The notes: generated by a model from the letters alone, not told the origin. A stretch of DNA of 64,000 nt from Rhizobium ruizarguesonis (GCF_012349115.1 NZ_PQIG01000091.1:1-64000); one strand, 5' to 3'. Positions 1 to 9,157 are shown, counted from the stretch's first letter. Translations and numbers: made by a program.

Positions 1-43
1 CCTCGACAAGATCGACCAGAACCTGCAGAAGGCCATGGCGTAA
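1..43 (+). CDS. icd: C-terminal end of isocitrate dehydrogenase (partial)
   Basis: Only the last 13 codons and the TAA stop are inside the window; the frame reads LDKIDQNLQKAMA. This tail matches my memory of the C-terminus of rhizobial NADP-dependent isocitrate dehydrogenase, a TCA-cycle enzyme, and icd lies just upstream of the alaS-recA region in related genomes. A strong terminator follows 27 bp after the stop. With so few residues the identity rests mostly on gene order. Confidence 0.6.
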   Translation, partial: LDKIDQNLQKAMA

Positions 44-70
44 GCCGGCCTTTCCGAGATAACATCGAAG

Positions 71-94
71 CGGCGGGGATTTCCCCGCCGTTTT
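71..94 (+). terminator. Rho-independent terminator after icd
   Basis: A perfect 9-bp GC-rich stem (71-79 with 82-90, loop TT) is followed by TTTT. It ends the icd transcript before the acetyltransferase gene. Confidence 0.85.
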
Positions 95-114
95 CATTTT
101 GGGAGAATGAACCG

Positions 115-561
115 ATGACGGCCATCCTGCGACCGCTCGAATCCTCGGACCGTGCCGCTTGGGAACCCTTGTGGGAGGCCTATCAGCGCTTCTACGAAGT
201 GGTCATCCCGCCCGAAATCACCGATCTCACCTGGGCTCGCTTCCACGATCCTGACGAACCGATGCATGCGCTCGGCGCGTTCGATGAAGACGGCCATCTT
301 GTCGGCATCGTGCATGCCATCTTTCACCGCTCCTGCTGGCTGCCGCAATGGACCTGCTACCTGCAGGATCTCTATGTCGACAACAGCCAGCGCGGGCTCG
401 GCACCGGTGCCGCATTGATCGAGGCCGTCGCCGACCTCGCCCGCGCCAACGGCGCAGGCAGGCTCTATTGGATGACGCACGAAACCAATGCAACGGCGCG
501 GCGGCTCTACGACAGGATCGCCGAGCGCTCGGGTTTCATCCAGTACCGCAAGGCGCTTTAA
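115..561 (+). CDS. GNAT family N-acetyltransferase
   Basis: The 148-residue protein has the size and pattern of a single-domain GNAT acetyltransferase, which moves an acetyl group from acetyl-CoA to an amine. The acetyl-CoA binding motif A is visible as LYVDNSQRGLGTGAALIEAV around residues 84-103 (R/Q-x-x-G-x-G/A type), followed by the NATARRLYDR segment of motif B. The ATG has a GGGAGAATGA ribosome site just upstream. The gene starts 21 bp after the icd terminator, so it has its own promoter or depends on readthrough. The substrate cannot be told from sequence. Confidence 0.85.
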   Translation: MTAILRPLESSDRAAWEPLWEAYQRFYEVVIPPEITDLTWARFHDPDEPMHALGAFDEDGHLVGIVHAIFHRSCWLPQWTCYLQDLYVDNSQRGLGTGAALIEAVADLARANGAGRLYWMTHETNATARRLYDRIAERSGFIQYRKAL

Positions 562-649
562 AGGCCTGGGGTTGCACAAAGGCCCCGCCGCACTATTGAT
601 TCCGGGGAACGGCAAGGCCGCAAAATAACGGGAACACGAGGAGGATCTC

Positions 650-1276
650 ATGACTGAAGAACTGGTATTCTATACGAACCCCATGTCGCGCGGCCGCATC
701 GCGCGCTGGATGCTGGAGGAGATCGGCCAGCCCTATCGCACCGAACTCCTTACCTTCGGCGAAACCATGAAGGCGCCGGAATATCTCGCGGTCAATCCGA
801 TGGGCAAGGTGCCGGCAATCCGCCACGGCGATACCATCGTCACCGAATGCGCGGCGATCTGCGCCTATCTCGCTGAGACCTTCCCCGAAAAGGCCCTGGC
901 GCCGAGGCCGGAGGAGCGCGCCCGCTATTACCGCTGGATGTTCTTTGCCGCCGGTCCTCTCGAATCGGCGGTAACGATGAAGGGTCTCGGCTTCGAAATT
1001 CCGAAAGACCGCCTGCGCATGGCCGGCTGCGGCGGTTTCGGCGATGTCATGAACACGCTCGAAATGGCGGTCTCCGGCTCCACCTACGTCACCGGCGAGC
1101 GCTTCACCGCCGCCGACGTTTATGTCGGCTCCCATATCGGCTGGGGCCTTGGTTTCGGCAGCATCGAAAAGCGCCAGGCCTTCGTCGACTATTTCGGCCG
1201 CATCAGCGAGCGTGAAGCCTACAAGCGCGCCAATGCGCTGGACGACGAGGCCGGCAAGACGATGCAGGCCGCCTGA
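650..1276 (+). CDS. Glutathione S-transferase family protein
   Basis: The 208-residue protein has a thioredoxin-like N-terminal domain (about 1-80) with the GST features SRGRIARWMLEE near residues 13-24, NPMGKVPAI near 49-57 (cis-proline) and TECAAICAYLAE, the glutathione gamma-glutamyl contact region. An all-helical C-terminal domain follows. The start is well supported by a GAGGAGG site 6 nt before the ATG. It probably conjugates glutathione to electrophiles or acts as a peroxidase. It lies 88 bp downstream of the acetyltransferase in the same direction and may be co-transcribed. Confidence 0.85.
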   Translation: MTEELVFYTNPMSRGRIARWMLEEIGQPYRTELLTFGETMKAPEYLAVNPMGKVPAIRHGDTIVTECAAICAYLAETFPEKALAPRPEERARYYRWMFFAAGPLESAVTMKGLGFEIPKDRLRMAGCGGFGDVMNTLEMAVSGSTYVTGERFTAADVYVGSHIGWGLGFGSIEKRQAFVDYFGRISEREAYKRANALDDEAGKTMQAA

Positions 1277-1323
1277 CCGCCAATCCCGGCGCGGCCAGAC
1301 CGGCGCGCCGGGAATATCAGCCG

Positions 1324-2175
1324 TCAGACAAGCGGCATGTGAATGTCCGTCAGAAGCTCGGTCGGCGGAACCTCGCGCGGATTGTTGAGATATTCCTCGA
1401 ACATGACCCTGTCCTTCAGCTGCCGGCCGGATTTCGGCAGCCATTCGGCAAAGAGCCACTGATAAGACTTCGGCATATTGGCATAGGGCCCCTTGTGGCG
1501 CAGCACCGCATAATCGCCGCCCTCGATCTTGCGCCGCTCGAACGGCGCATCGGCCGGCACGTCGGCAGCGCCGGTGACGCAGGCGATCGAGCGCAGCTTT
1601 TCCTCCGGCACGATATCGGGATCGTCGAGATAGACGCCGATCATCCGCATGTCGGGCTTGGCGAGGCCGCGGGCGTAAAGCGTGCCGAACAGCGTCTCGA
1701 AGGCCTTGTCGATCTGCATGTAGGAACCGGTATGGGCAACGCCGATCAGCTCGATCGGCGCGACCTCACGTATGGTAACGTCTAACATGACTTTGGTCTT
1801 TCCGTTGGGTGAGGGCTCATAGGCTGTGTGGCTTCCCTCTCTCCGATAGCGGGCCGGCGGCATGCCGTAGACCGACTTGAAGATACGATTGAAGGATTGG
1901 AGATTGGGATAACCTGATCGCTTCGCAATTTCACTGACGGCAAGTTCCGTGCCGACGATCTCGCCCGCCGCGTGATGCAGCCTGAGCCGCTTGACGGTGG
2001 CCGCCAGCGTCTCGCCGTAAATCGCCCGGTAGATCCTGTGCCAATGATAGCTCGACATGCAGGCGATTTCGGCAAGGCGCTCCATATCCAGCTCCTCATC
2101 CAAGTGGTCGTGAATATAGGCCGAAACCCGTCTCAGACGGTTTTCATAAAGTGCCCATGCCGTTTCGCCATTCAT
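1324..2175 (-). CDS. AraC family regulator with C-terminal GyrI-like effector domain
   Basis: The 283-residue protein carries an N-terminal double helix-turn-helix of the AraC type at about residues 10-110, with the signatures MSSYHWHRIYRAIYGET and SGYPNLQSFNRIFKSVYGMPPARYR. From about residue 125 it has a GyrI-like / bacterial effector-binding domain (VTIREVAPIELIGVAHTGSY onward, ending TELLTDIHMPLV). This layout resembles the Rob/SoxS-with-GyrI regulators that bind small hydrophobic ligands. The frame is open 18 codons further upstream, but the ATG at 2175 (MNGETAW) gives the usual distance to the first HTH. It is divergent from the LysE exporter at 2303, a likely target. Confidence 0.85.
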   Translation of the reverse strand: MNGETAWALYENRLRRVSAYIHDHLDEELDMERLAEIACMSSYHWHRIYRAIYGETLAATVKRLRLHHAAGEIVGTELAVSEIAKRSGYPNLQSFNRIFKSVYGMPPARYRREGSHTAYEPSPNGKTKVMLDVTIREVAPIELIGVAHTGSYMQIDKAFETLFGTLYARGLAKPDMRMIGVYLDDPDIVPEEKLRSIACVTGAADVPADAPFERRKIEGGDYAVLRHKGPYANMPKSYQWLFAEWLPKSGRQLKDRVMFEEYLNNPREVPPTELLTDIHMPLV

Positions 2176-2302
2176 GTCGAACCTCGTGCAAATCGATCGG
2201 CTTGAGAGAACCATAACCCGATTTGACAAATCCTGCGGACTTGAACCTTCGGCGAATCCTGCGTAGACCGGAATTCCGGCTCGAACTCAAAAGGAATGAT
2301 AG

Positions 2303-2935
2303 ATGCCGGATTTTTCAACATTAATGCTCTTTGCCGCCGCAGCGCTGGTGCTGACCGCCACGCCCGGTCCCGACATGCTGCTGATCGCCTCTCGCAGCAT
2401 CAGCCAGGGACGCGCTGCCGGTTTCCTGACCTATGCCGGCATCGCGCTCGGCACCTATTGCCACGCCCTTGCCGCAGCCTTTGGGCTGTCGCAGCTCTTC
2501 ATGACCGTCCCGGCCGCCTATGAGACGGTGCGCTGGGCCGGCTGTTGTTATCTTCTCTATCTCGCCTACAAGACGGTCCGCTCGGAAGGCGCCGCCTTTC
2601 AGCCGGCATCGACGCTGAAGCGGTTGTCGGGCCGGCGTATCTTCTTTGCGGGCCTTGCCACCAATCTGCTCAATCCGAAGATGGCGCTCTTCGTCATGGC
2701 GCTCTTTCCGCAATTCGTGAATGCGTCAGCCGGATCGCTGACGGTGCAGATGCTGATACTTGCAAGCATCCTGAACGGCATCGGCCTCGTCGTGAATGGC
2801 GCCGTGATTTTCCTCGGAAGCACGATCCGTTCGAGACTCCAATCGGCGAGCCGTTTCCCGAAGTTGCCGCAATATATCCTGGCAACGGTCTTCACCGGAC
2901 TCGCCTGCCGCCTTGCATTGCAGCCGCGAAGCTGA
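2303..2935 (+). CDS. LysE/RhtB family amino-acid exporter
   Basis: This 210-residue inner-membrane protein has the LysE/RhtB signature TATPGPDMLLIASRSISQGR near residues 18-37 and about six hydrophobic helices. The family exports amino acids such as lysine, threonine or homoserine lactone by proton exchange. The second conserved block, GLATNLLNPKMALFVMALFPQF (about 111-132), is also present. The ATG at 2303 starts the family's normal N-terminus. It is transcribed away from the AraC-type regulator, which may control it. A strong hairpin follows the stop. Confidence 0.88.
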   Translation: MPDFSTLMLFAAAALVLTATPGPDMLLIASRSISQGRAAGFLTYAGIALGTYCHALAAAFGLSQLFMTVPAAYETVRWAGCCYLLYLAYKTVRSEGAAFQPASTLKRLSGRRIFFAGLATNLLNPKMALFVMALFPQFVNASAGSLTVQMLILASILNGIGLVVNGAVIFLGSTIRSRLQSASRFPKLPQYILATVFTGLACRLALQPRS

Positions 2936-2964
2936 ACATCGAGCGACCACGGCCGTTGAAAACA

Positions 2965-3009
2965 AAACCGGCTGCGAAATCCATGATCTCGCAGCCGGTT
3001 TGAATTTTC
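2965..3009. terminator. Bidirectional terminator between the LysE gene and alaS
   Basis: A perfect 12-bp stem (2966-2977 with 2989-3000, sequence AACCGGCTGCGA) is bounded on the minus strand by a T-rich tract (TTTTGTTTT) and on the plus strand by TTTGAATTTT. It sits 22 bp after the alaS stop and 30 bp after the exporter stop and can serve both converging genes. Confidence 0.85.
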
Positions 3010-3030
3010 AAACTGTTGTCAGGCGGCAGT

Positions 3031-5685
3031 TCAGCCGGCAAGTGCCACGGCAACCGCCTCGATCGCTTCATCGGCCTTCGAGCCGTCGGGGCCGCCGGCC
3101 TGCGCCATGTCGGGGCGCCCGCCGCCGCCCTTGCCGCCGAGGGCGGCAGATGCGATGCGGACGAGATCGACGGCGCTGTAGCGCTGCACGAGATCCGGTG
3201 TCACCGCCACGACAGCACTTGCCTTGCCGTCGTCGGACACGCCGACGAGGGCAACGACGCCGGACCCGATGCTGGTCTTGCCGTCATCGGCAAGTCCCTT
3301 CAAATCCTTGGGATCGACGCCCGAAATCGCCTTGCCGAGGAACTTGACGCCGGCGACTTCGCGCACGGCATCGGCCGAACCGCCCTGCCCGCCGCCCATG
3401 GCGAGCTTGCGCTTGGCGTCAGCCAGTTCCTTTTCAAGCTTGCGGCGCTCATCCATCAGCGCTTCAACACGCGACAGCACTTCGCCCGGCTGCACCTTCA
3501 GCGAGGCGGCAAGCGTCTTCACGCGTTCATCCTGTTCGGCCAGATATTCGCGCGCCGATTCACCGGTGACGGCCTCGATACGGCGAACGCCGGCGCCGAC
3601 GGCGCTTTCGCCGAGAACGCGGATCAGCCCGATCTGGCCGGTGGCCCCGACATGCGTGCCGCCGCAGAGTTCGATCGAATAGGGCTTGCCGGCCTTGGCA
3701 CCACGCACACCCTCTCCCATAGCCACGACCCGGACTTCATCGCCATATTTCTCACCGAACAGCGCCATCGCGCCTTCGGCGATCGCATCGTCGACGCTCA
3801 TCAGCCGCGTTGTAACCGGCGAATTCTGCAGCACGATCTCGTTTGCCATATCCTCGACGATCTTCAGTTCCTCGGCCGACATCGGCTTCGGATGCGAAAC
3901 GTCGAAGCGCAGGCGCTCGGGCGCGACCAGCGAACCCTTCTGGGCAACATGGGTGCCGAGCACTTCGCGCAGCGCCTCGTGCAGCAGGTGGGTCGCAGAA
4001 TGGTTGGCGCGCAGCCGCGAACGGCGGGCGTGATCGACCGTCAGCACGACCGCATCGCCGTCCTTGAACACGCCGTCGACGACAGTACCCTGATGCACGA
4101 ACAGGCCTTCGCCCCTCTTCTGCGTATCTGAAATCTCGATCTTGCCGTGGTCGGACGAGATCACGCCGGTATCGCCCATCTGGCCGCCGGATTCGCCGTA
4201 GAACGGCGTCTGGCTGACGACGAGCTGCACCTTGTCGCCGGCCTTGGCCTCGGTCGAAACCGCGCCCTCTTTGACGATCGCCTGCACGACGCCTTCAGCC
4301 GTTTCGGTGTCGTAACCCAGGAATTCGGTGGCACCGTGTTTTTCCCTAAGCTCGAACCAGACGGTTTCCGTCGCCTTCTCGCCGGAACCGGCCCAATGCG
4401 AGCGGGCTTCGGCCTTCTGGCGCTGCATCGCATCGGTGAAGCCGGAAATGTCGACGCCGATCTCGCGGGCACGCAGTGCATCCTGCGTCAGATCGAGCGG
4501 GAAGCCGTAGGTGTCGTAGAGCTTGAAGGCGGTCTCACCATCCAGCATGTCGCCCTTGGAAAGATCCGTCGTCGCGTCCGACAGAAGCGACAGGCCGCGC
4601 TCCAGCGTCTTGCGGAAGCGGTTTTCCTCCAGCTTCAGCGTTTCCGAGATCAGCGCCTCGGCGCGCACCAGTTCCGGATAGGCCCGGCCCATCTGCTGCA
4701 CCAGCGTCGGCAGCAGCTTGTAGACCAGCGGCTCCTTGGCGCCGAGCAGCTGTGCATGGCGCATGGCGCGGCGCATGATGCGGCGCAGCACATAACCCCG
4801 GCCCTCATTCGACGGAAGCACGCCGTCGGCGATCAGGAAGGCCGAGGAACGCAGATGGTCGGCGATGACGCGGTGGCTGGCGCTGCCTTCCGCCTTGACG
4901 CCCATCGTGTCCTCGATGGTGCCGATCAGCGTGCGGAAGAGATCGGTGTCGAACACGCTCTGAACGCCCTGCAGAATGCAGGCCATGCGCTCCAGCCCCA
5001 TGCCGGTATCGATCGACGGGCGGGGCAGCGGGTTGCGAACGCCAGGTTCGGTCTGCTCGAACTGCATGAAGACGAGGTTCCAGAATTCCAGGAACCGGTC
5101 GCCATCTTCCTCCGGTGAGCCCGGAGGGCCGCCCCAAACATTCTCACCCTGGTCGATGAAGATTTCCGAGCACGGGCCGCAGGGGCCGGTATCGCCCATC
5201 TGCCAGAAATTGTCGGAGGTCGGGATGCGGATGATCTTGTCGTCGGAAAAGCCGGCGATCTTCTTCCACAGCGTCGCAGCTTCCTCGTCCTCGGAATAGA
5301 CGGTCACCAGCAGGCGGTTTTTCGGAAGGTCGAAGCCTTCGGTGACGAGCTTCCATGCAAGCTCGATCGCATTCTCCTTGAAATAGTCGCCGAAGGAGAA
5401 GTTGCCGAGCATCTCGAAGAAGGTCAGGTGGCGTGCAGTATAGCCGACATTGTCGAGGTCGTTGTGCTTGCCGCCGGCTCGCACGCATTTCTGCGAAGAC
5501 GTCGCCGTCGAATAGGGGCGCTTTTCGAGGCCGGTAAAGACGTTCTTGAACTGCACCATGCCGGCATTGGTGAACATCAGCGTCGGGTCGTTGCGCGGCA
5601 CGAGCGGGCTCGACGGAACGATCTCGTGGCCGTTCTTCTTGAAATAGTCGAGGAAGGTCGACCGGATATCGTTCACACCGCTCAT
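3031..5685 (-). CDS. alaS: Alanyl-tRNA synthetase
   Basis: The 884-residue cytoplasmic enzyme charges tRNA(Ala) with alanine. The N-terminal class II catalytic core begins RSTFLDYFKKNGHEIVPSSP with the motif LMFTNAGMVQFK. The editing domain has the zinc-binding pair NHSATHLLHEAL and CGGTHV, and the C-terminal C-Ala / DHHA1-type domain ends with a glycine-rich GGKGGGGRPDMAQAGG stretch. The family's usual length is 870-890. The frame runs 15 codons upstream, but the ATG at 5685 (MSGVNDIR) has a GAAGGG site 6 nt before it. It lies upstream of no cotranscribed gene and ends at a bidirectional terminator. Confidence 0.98.
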   Translation of the reverse strand: MSGVNDIRSTFLDYFKKNGHEIVPSSPLVPRNDPTLMFTNAGMVQFKNVFTGLEKRPYSTATSSQKCVRAGGKHNDLDNVGYTARHLTFFEMLGNFSFGDYFKENAIELAWKLVTEGFDLPKNRLLVTVYSEDEEAATLWKKIAGFSDDKIIRIPTSDNFWQMGDTGPCGPCSEIFIDQGENVWGGPPGSPEEDGDRFLEFWNLVFMQFEQTEPGVRNPLPRPSIDTGMGLERMACILQGVQSVFDTDLFRTLIGTIEDTMGVKAEGSASHRVIADHLRSSAFLIADGVLPSNEGRGYVLRRIMRRAMRHAQLLGAKEPLVYKLLPTLVQQMGRAYPELVRAEALISETLKLEENRFRKTLERGLSLLSDATTDLSKGDMLDGETAFKLYDTYGFPLDLTQDALRAREIGVDISGFTDAMQRQKAEARSHWAGSGEKATETVWFELREKHGATEFLGYDTETAEGVVQAIVKEGAVSTEAKAGDKVQLVVSQTPFYGESGGQMGDTGVISSDHGKIEISDTQKRGEGLFVHQGTVVDGVFKDGDAVVLTVDHARRSRLRANHSATHLLHEALREVLGTHVAQKGSLVAPERLRFDVSHPKPMSAEELKIVEDMANEIVLQNSPVTTRLMSVDDAIAEGAMALFGEKYGDEVRVVAMGEGVRGAKAGKPYSIELCGGTHVGATGQIGLIRVLGESAVGAGVRRIEAVTGESAREYLAEQDERVKTLAASLKVQPGEVLSRVEALMDERRKLEKELADAKRKLAMGGGQGGSADAVREVAGVKFLGKAISGVDPKDLKGLADDGKTSIGSGVVALVGVSDDGKASAVVAVTPDLVQRYSAVDLVRIASAALGGKGGGGRPDMAQAGGPDGSKADEAIEAVAVALAG

Positions 5686-5774
5686 GCTATGCCCTTCAAT
5701 GCTGCCGGAGGCAGGTAAATTTAAATTCATCGGCTTTTAACGTTCACCCCCGCCACTGTCCAGCAGACAAACAA

Positions 5775-5809
5775 AACCGGCCGCATTCTCATCAGGAATG
5801 CGGCCGGTT
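5775..5809 (-). terminator. Rho-independent terminator after recA
   Basis: A 14-bp perfect stem (5775-5788 with 5796-5809) is followed on the minus strand by TTTTGTTTGT. It begins about 30 bp beyond the recA stop and also separates recA from alaS. Confidence 0.88.
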
Positions 5810-5839
5810 GGAACTGTCCGATGAGTTTAGGCGCGAAAA

Positions 5840-6934
5840 TTACATTTCCGCAGTGGCATCGCCATCGCCGTCATCGGGGTCCGGTCCGCCGTTCTGCAGG
5901 AAGCGGTCGGCGATCAGGCCGGCATTCTGGCGCAGCGACAGTTCGATCTCGCGGGCGAGATCCGGATTGTCGCGCAGGAAGGTCTTGGCGTTTTCGCGGC
6001 CCTGGCCGAGGCGCTGGCTGTTATAGGAGAACCAGGCGCCCGACTTTTCGACGATGCCGGCCTTGACGCCGAGATCGACCAGTTCGCCGGTCTTGGAAAC
6101 ACCCTCGCCATACATGATGTCGAACTCGACTTGCTTGAAGGGCGGCGCCATCTTGTTCTTGACGACCTTGACGCGGGTCTGGTTGCCGATCACCTCTTCG
6201 CGCTCCTTGACCGCGCCGATGCGGCGGATGTCGAGGCGCACGGAGGCGTAGAATTTCAGCGCATTGCCGCCCGTCGTCGTTTCCGGCGAGCCGAACATGA
6301 CGCCGATCTTCATGCGGATCTGGTTGATGAAGATCACCATGGTGTTCGACTTCGAGATCGAAGCGGTGAGCTTGCGAAGCGCCTGGCTCATCAGTCGCGC
6401 CTGCAGGCCGGGAAGGCTGTCGCCCATCTCGCCTTCGATTTCGGCGCGCGGCGTCAGTGCCGCGACCGAGTCGACGACCAGAACGTCGACGGCGCCGGAG
6501 CGCACCAGCGTATCGGTGATTTCGAGCGCCTGCTCGCCGGTATCGGGCTGCGAGATCAGAAGGTTCTGCAGGTCGACGCCAAGCTTGCGGGCATAGACGG
6601 GATCGAGCGCATGTTCGGCATCGACGAAGGCGCAGATGCCACCCTTCTTCTGCGCTTCGGCAATCGTCTGCAGTGCAAGCGTCGTCTTACCGGAGCTTTC
6701 CGGCCCGTAGATTTCGATGATGCGGCCCCTCGGCAGGCCACCGACGCCGAGTGCAATATCGAGGCCAAGCGAGCCGGTCGAGATCGTCTCGATCTCGACA
6801 ACATTCTCGTTGGAGCCGAGTTTCATGATCGAGCCCTTGCCGAACGACCGCTCTATCTGTGAGAGTGCCGCTTCAAGCGCCTTGCTTTTGTCCACCGATT
6901 TGTCCTCTACCAGCCGCAATGAATTCTGAGACAT
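5840..6934 (-). CDS. recA: Recombinase A
   Basis: RecA coats single-stranded DNA, drives strand exchange and stimulates LexA self-cleavage in the SOS response. The 364-residue protein has the Walker A motif GPESSGKTT, Walker B region VDVLVVDSVAAL, the L1 region QARLMSQALRKL and the L2 region GGNALKFYASVRLDIR, with an acidic tail (PDPDDGDGDATAEM). The start is ATG 6934 (MSQNSLRLVEDKS), with AAAGGTGG upstream; the longer open frame is rejected because it crosses the promoter region. A LexA-type site and a TTG-N11-CAA palindrome lie 48-73 bp upstream. Confidence 0.98.
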   Translation of the reverse strand: MSQNSLRLVEDKSVDKSKALEAALSQIERSFGKGSIMKLGSNENVVEIETISTGSLGLDIALGVGGLPRGRIIEIYGPESSGKTTLALQTIAEAQKKGGICAFVDAEHALDPVYARKLGVDLQNLLISQPDTGEQALEITDTLVRSGAVDVLVVDSVAALTPRAEIEGEMGDSLPGLQARLMSQALRKLTASISKSNTMVIFINQIRMKIGVMFGSPETTTGGNALKFYASVRLDIRRIGAVKEREEVIGNQTRVKVVKNKMAPPFKQVEFDIMYGEGVSKTGELVDLGVKAGIVEKSGAWFSYNSQRLGQGRENAKTFLRDNPDLAREIELSLRQNAGLIADRFLQNGGPDPDDGDGDATAEM

Positions 6935-6981
6935 CCGATCCACCTTTAGGTTATTGAAGCCGCTCAAGCAATGTCGAGTTT

Positions 6982-7007
6982 GTACCCTATTTGTTCCATT
7001 CTCGCAA
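6982..7007 (-). promoter_or_regulatory. SOS/LexA operator region of recA
   Basis: Two overlapping elements are visible. GTAC-N7-GTTC (6982-6996) differs by one base from the alphaproteobacterial LexA box GTTC-N7-GTTC. TTG-N11-CAA (6991-7007) is exactly the imperfect palindrome described in the Rhizobium etli recA promoter. Position and match make this the likely LexA control site for recA. Confidence 0.75.
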
Positions 7008-7163
7008 TAGGCGACCAAACAGTTGAAAGAAAAAGGTAAAACGGCACGTGTTCTGTATTTGTTTTATCGATGAAAAGCAACGGCTTAAGCCAAAAGTGCC
7101 GACTCAACCGCCGCTAGGCGCACCGTATCGATTCGTCCTTCGGGCATCGGGAGAGCGGATCGG

Positions 7164-8111
7164 ATGAAGAAAAAGATTCTTGTTCTCGGCGGCGCCCATA
7201 TCGACCGGCGCGGCCGCATCTCCGGCGAGACGGCGCCCGGCGCCAGCAATCCCGGCACCTGGTTCGAGGAGCCGGGCGGTGGTGGCTTCAATGCGGCGCG
7301 CAACCTGGCAAGACTCGGTTTTCAGGTGACGATGATCTCACCGCGCGGCGGCGATCCGATGGGCGAGACGGTCGGAGAAGCTGCCGATTTCGCCGGCATC
7401 GACGACCGGCCCTTCGTCTTCCTCGACCGCAAGACGCCGAGCTACACGGCGATCATCGAAAAGGACGGCAATCTGGTGATCGCCCTTGCAGACATGGATC
7501 TTTACCGCTTCTTCGTGCCGCGACGTCTCTCCATCCGCTGGGTGCGGGAGGCCTTCGCCGCCCATGATTTCATCCTCTTCGACGCCAACCTGCCGGAAGA
7601 GACGATCGCGGCGATCGTCGCAAAGGCGCATTCTCTAGGCAAGCCCGTTGCGGCAATCGCCATCTCGCCTGCCAAGGTCGTCAGGCTGAAACCGTGCATC
7701 GGCGATATCGACTATCTGTTCCTGAATGAGGCTGAAGCGGCCGCCCTTGCCGGTGAGCGGCCGGAAGACGCCGCCGGCTGGCCGCCTTTGCTGAACGAGA
7801 TCGGTATCAGGAACGCCGTCATCACCCGCGGCCGGCGCGAGCTCGTCGCGCTGTGCGAGGGTCGCCGCGCCGTGACGCTGCAGCCGCCGATCGCCGAGAC
7901 CGTCGCCGATGTCACCGGTGCCGGCGATTCACTTGCGGCCGGCACGCTCGCCGCCTTGATATCAGGCCTGCCGCTCGAAGAAGCCGTTCGCCACGGCACC
8001 GCGGCTGCCACGCTGACGGTGCAGTCGCGGCATGCCGTCAACGAAAATCTGACACCCGATCTGCTGAATGAAGCGCTTGCCCTTGTTCCCAAGGTCAGAA
8101 TTCTGCATTGA
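7164..8111 (+). CDS. psuK: PfkB-family kinase, probable pseudouridine kinase
   Basis: The 315-residue protein is a PfkB/ribokinase-fold sugar kinase: the N-terminal substrate motif GGGGFNAARNLARLG is near residues 37-51 and the ATP/anion-hole signature DVTGAGDSLAAGTLAA near 250-265, with the catalytic Asp in GAGD. The gene immediately precedes psuG. In E. coli the PsuK kinase phosphorylates pseudouridine and PsuG then cleaves it to uracil and ribose 5-phosphate, so the pair is the basis of the assignment. The GGGAG site before ATG 7164 supports the start. By itself the sequence only proves a PfkB kinase. Confidence 0.82.
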   Translation: MKKKILVLGGAHIDRRGRISGETAPGASNPGTWFEEPGGGGFNAARNLARLGFQVTMISPRGGDPMGETVGEAADFAGIDDRPFVFLDRKTPSYTAIIEKDGNLVIALADMDLYRFFVPRRLSIRWVREAFAAHDFILFDANLPEETIAAIVAKAHSLGKPVAAIAISPAKVVRLKPCIGDIDYLFLNEAEAAALAGERPEDAAGWPPLLNEIGIRNAVITRGRRELVALCEGRRAVTLQPPIAETVADVTGAGDSLAAGTLAALISGLPLEEAVRHGTAAATLTVQSRHAVNENLTPDLLNEALALVPKVRILH

Positions 8112-8130
8112 AGCGGCTAATTAAATAGTT

Positions 8131-8178
8131 GAGCATGATGTCGTTCGAGAACCGCTCGCACTTTTCGACATCATGCTC
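8131..8178. repeat. Intergenic palindrome between psuK and psuG
   Basis: Perfect 13-bp inverted arms (8131-8143 GAGCATGATGTCG and 8166-8178) flank a 22-bp spacer. The form GAGCATGATG...CATCATGCTC is a familiar, highly repeated rhizobial intergenic element. It sits just before the psuG start and would be in the psuKG transcript. Confidence 0.75.
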
Positions 8179-8199
8179 TGTCGATCACAGGACAAGACC

Positions 8200-9126
8200 A
8201 TGACCAAGCCCATCTCCCCTCTTCTGCCGATCGCCTATTCGAAGGAAGTCGCCAGCGCCAAGCAGCGCGGCGCGCCGGTGGTGGCACTGGAATCGACGAT
8301 CATCACCCACGGCATGCCCTATCCCGGCAATATCGAGATGGCCCGCAGCGTCGAGGCGATCATTCGCGAACAGGGTGCGGTGCCGGCAACGATCGCCGTC
8401 ATTCACGGCACGCTGCATATCGGCCTTGAAGCCGCGGAGCTGGAGCAACTCGCCAAGGCGACCGAAGTGATGAAGGTGTCGCGCGCCGATCTCGCCTTCG
8501 CCATCGCCGAGCGCCGCACCGGCGCCACCACGGTTGCGGCGACGATGATTGCGGCGGCGCGCGCCGGCATCCGCGTCTTTGCCACAGGCGGCATCGGCGG
8601 CGTGCATCGCGGCGCCGAGGAAAGCTTCGATATATCAGCCGATCTCGAGGAACTCGCTCGCACCGGCGTCATCGTCGTCTGCGCCGGCGCCAAGGCGATC
8701 CTCGACATTCCGAAGACGCTGGAAGTGCTGGAAACCCGCGGCGTGCCTGTCGTCACCTATGAGAGCGAGGAATTCCCCGCCTTCTGGTCGCGCTCCTCGG
8801 GCATTCGCAGCCCGCTGTCGCTGAACAGTCCGGCCGCCATCGCCAATTTCCAGACGGTGCGCGAGCAGCTCGGCGTCGACGGCGGCATGCTCGTCGCCAA
8901 CCCCGTGCCCGAGGCCGACGAGATCGCGCGCGAGGAGATGGAAATCTATATCGAGCGGGCGCTCGACAGCGCCGAGCGCGACGAAGTCACCGGCAAGGCG
9001 GTCACACCCTATCTTCTGTCGACCATTTTCGACCTGACGGATGGCCAAAGCCTCAAGACCAATATCGCGCTCGTCGAAAACAACGCGCGGCTCGCCGCTG
9101 AAATCGCGGTGGCGCTGGGTGAATGA
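8200..9126 (+). CDS. psuG: Pseudouridine-5'-phosphate glycosidase
   Basis: PsuG hydrolyses the C-C glycosidic bond of pseudouridine 5'-phosphate, giving uracil and ribose 5-phosphate. The 308-residue protein has the conserved blocks VALESTIITHGMPYPGN near the N-terminus, KVSRADLAFAIA, FATGGIGGVHRG and SSGIRSPLSLNSP, all typical of this family (IndA/YeiN). The start at ATG 8200 (MTKPISPLLP) is preferred to the open ATG at 8173, which lies inside the intergenic palindrome. It forms an operon with psuK. Confidence 0.93.
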   Translation: MTKPISPLLPIAYSKEVASAKQRGAPVVALESTIITHGMPYPGNIEMARSVEAIIREQGAVPATIAVIHGTLHIGLEAAELEQLAKATEVMKVSRADLAFAIAERRTGATTVAATMIAAARAGIRVFATGGIGGVHRGAEESFDISADLEELARTGVIVVCAGAKAILDIPKTLEVLETRGVPVVTYESEEFPAFWSRSSGIRSPLSLNSPAAIANFQTVREQLGVDGGMLVANPVPEADEIAREEMEIYIERALDSAERDEVTGKAVTPYLLSTIFDLTDGQSLKTNIALVENNARLAAEIAVALGE

Positions 9127-9157
9127 AAGCCACGGGCTGCCGGTTATGCCGAGCAAG

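Noticed and set aside
3016..4131. 371-codon plus-strand frame opposite alaS (and one of 323 codons at 4147-5118)
   Set aside because: Antisense shadows of alaS; no domain, no ribosome site.
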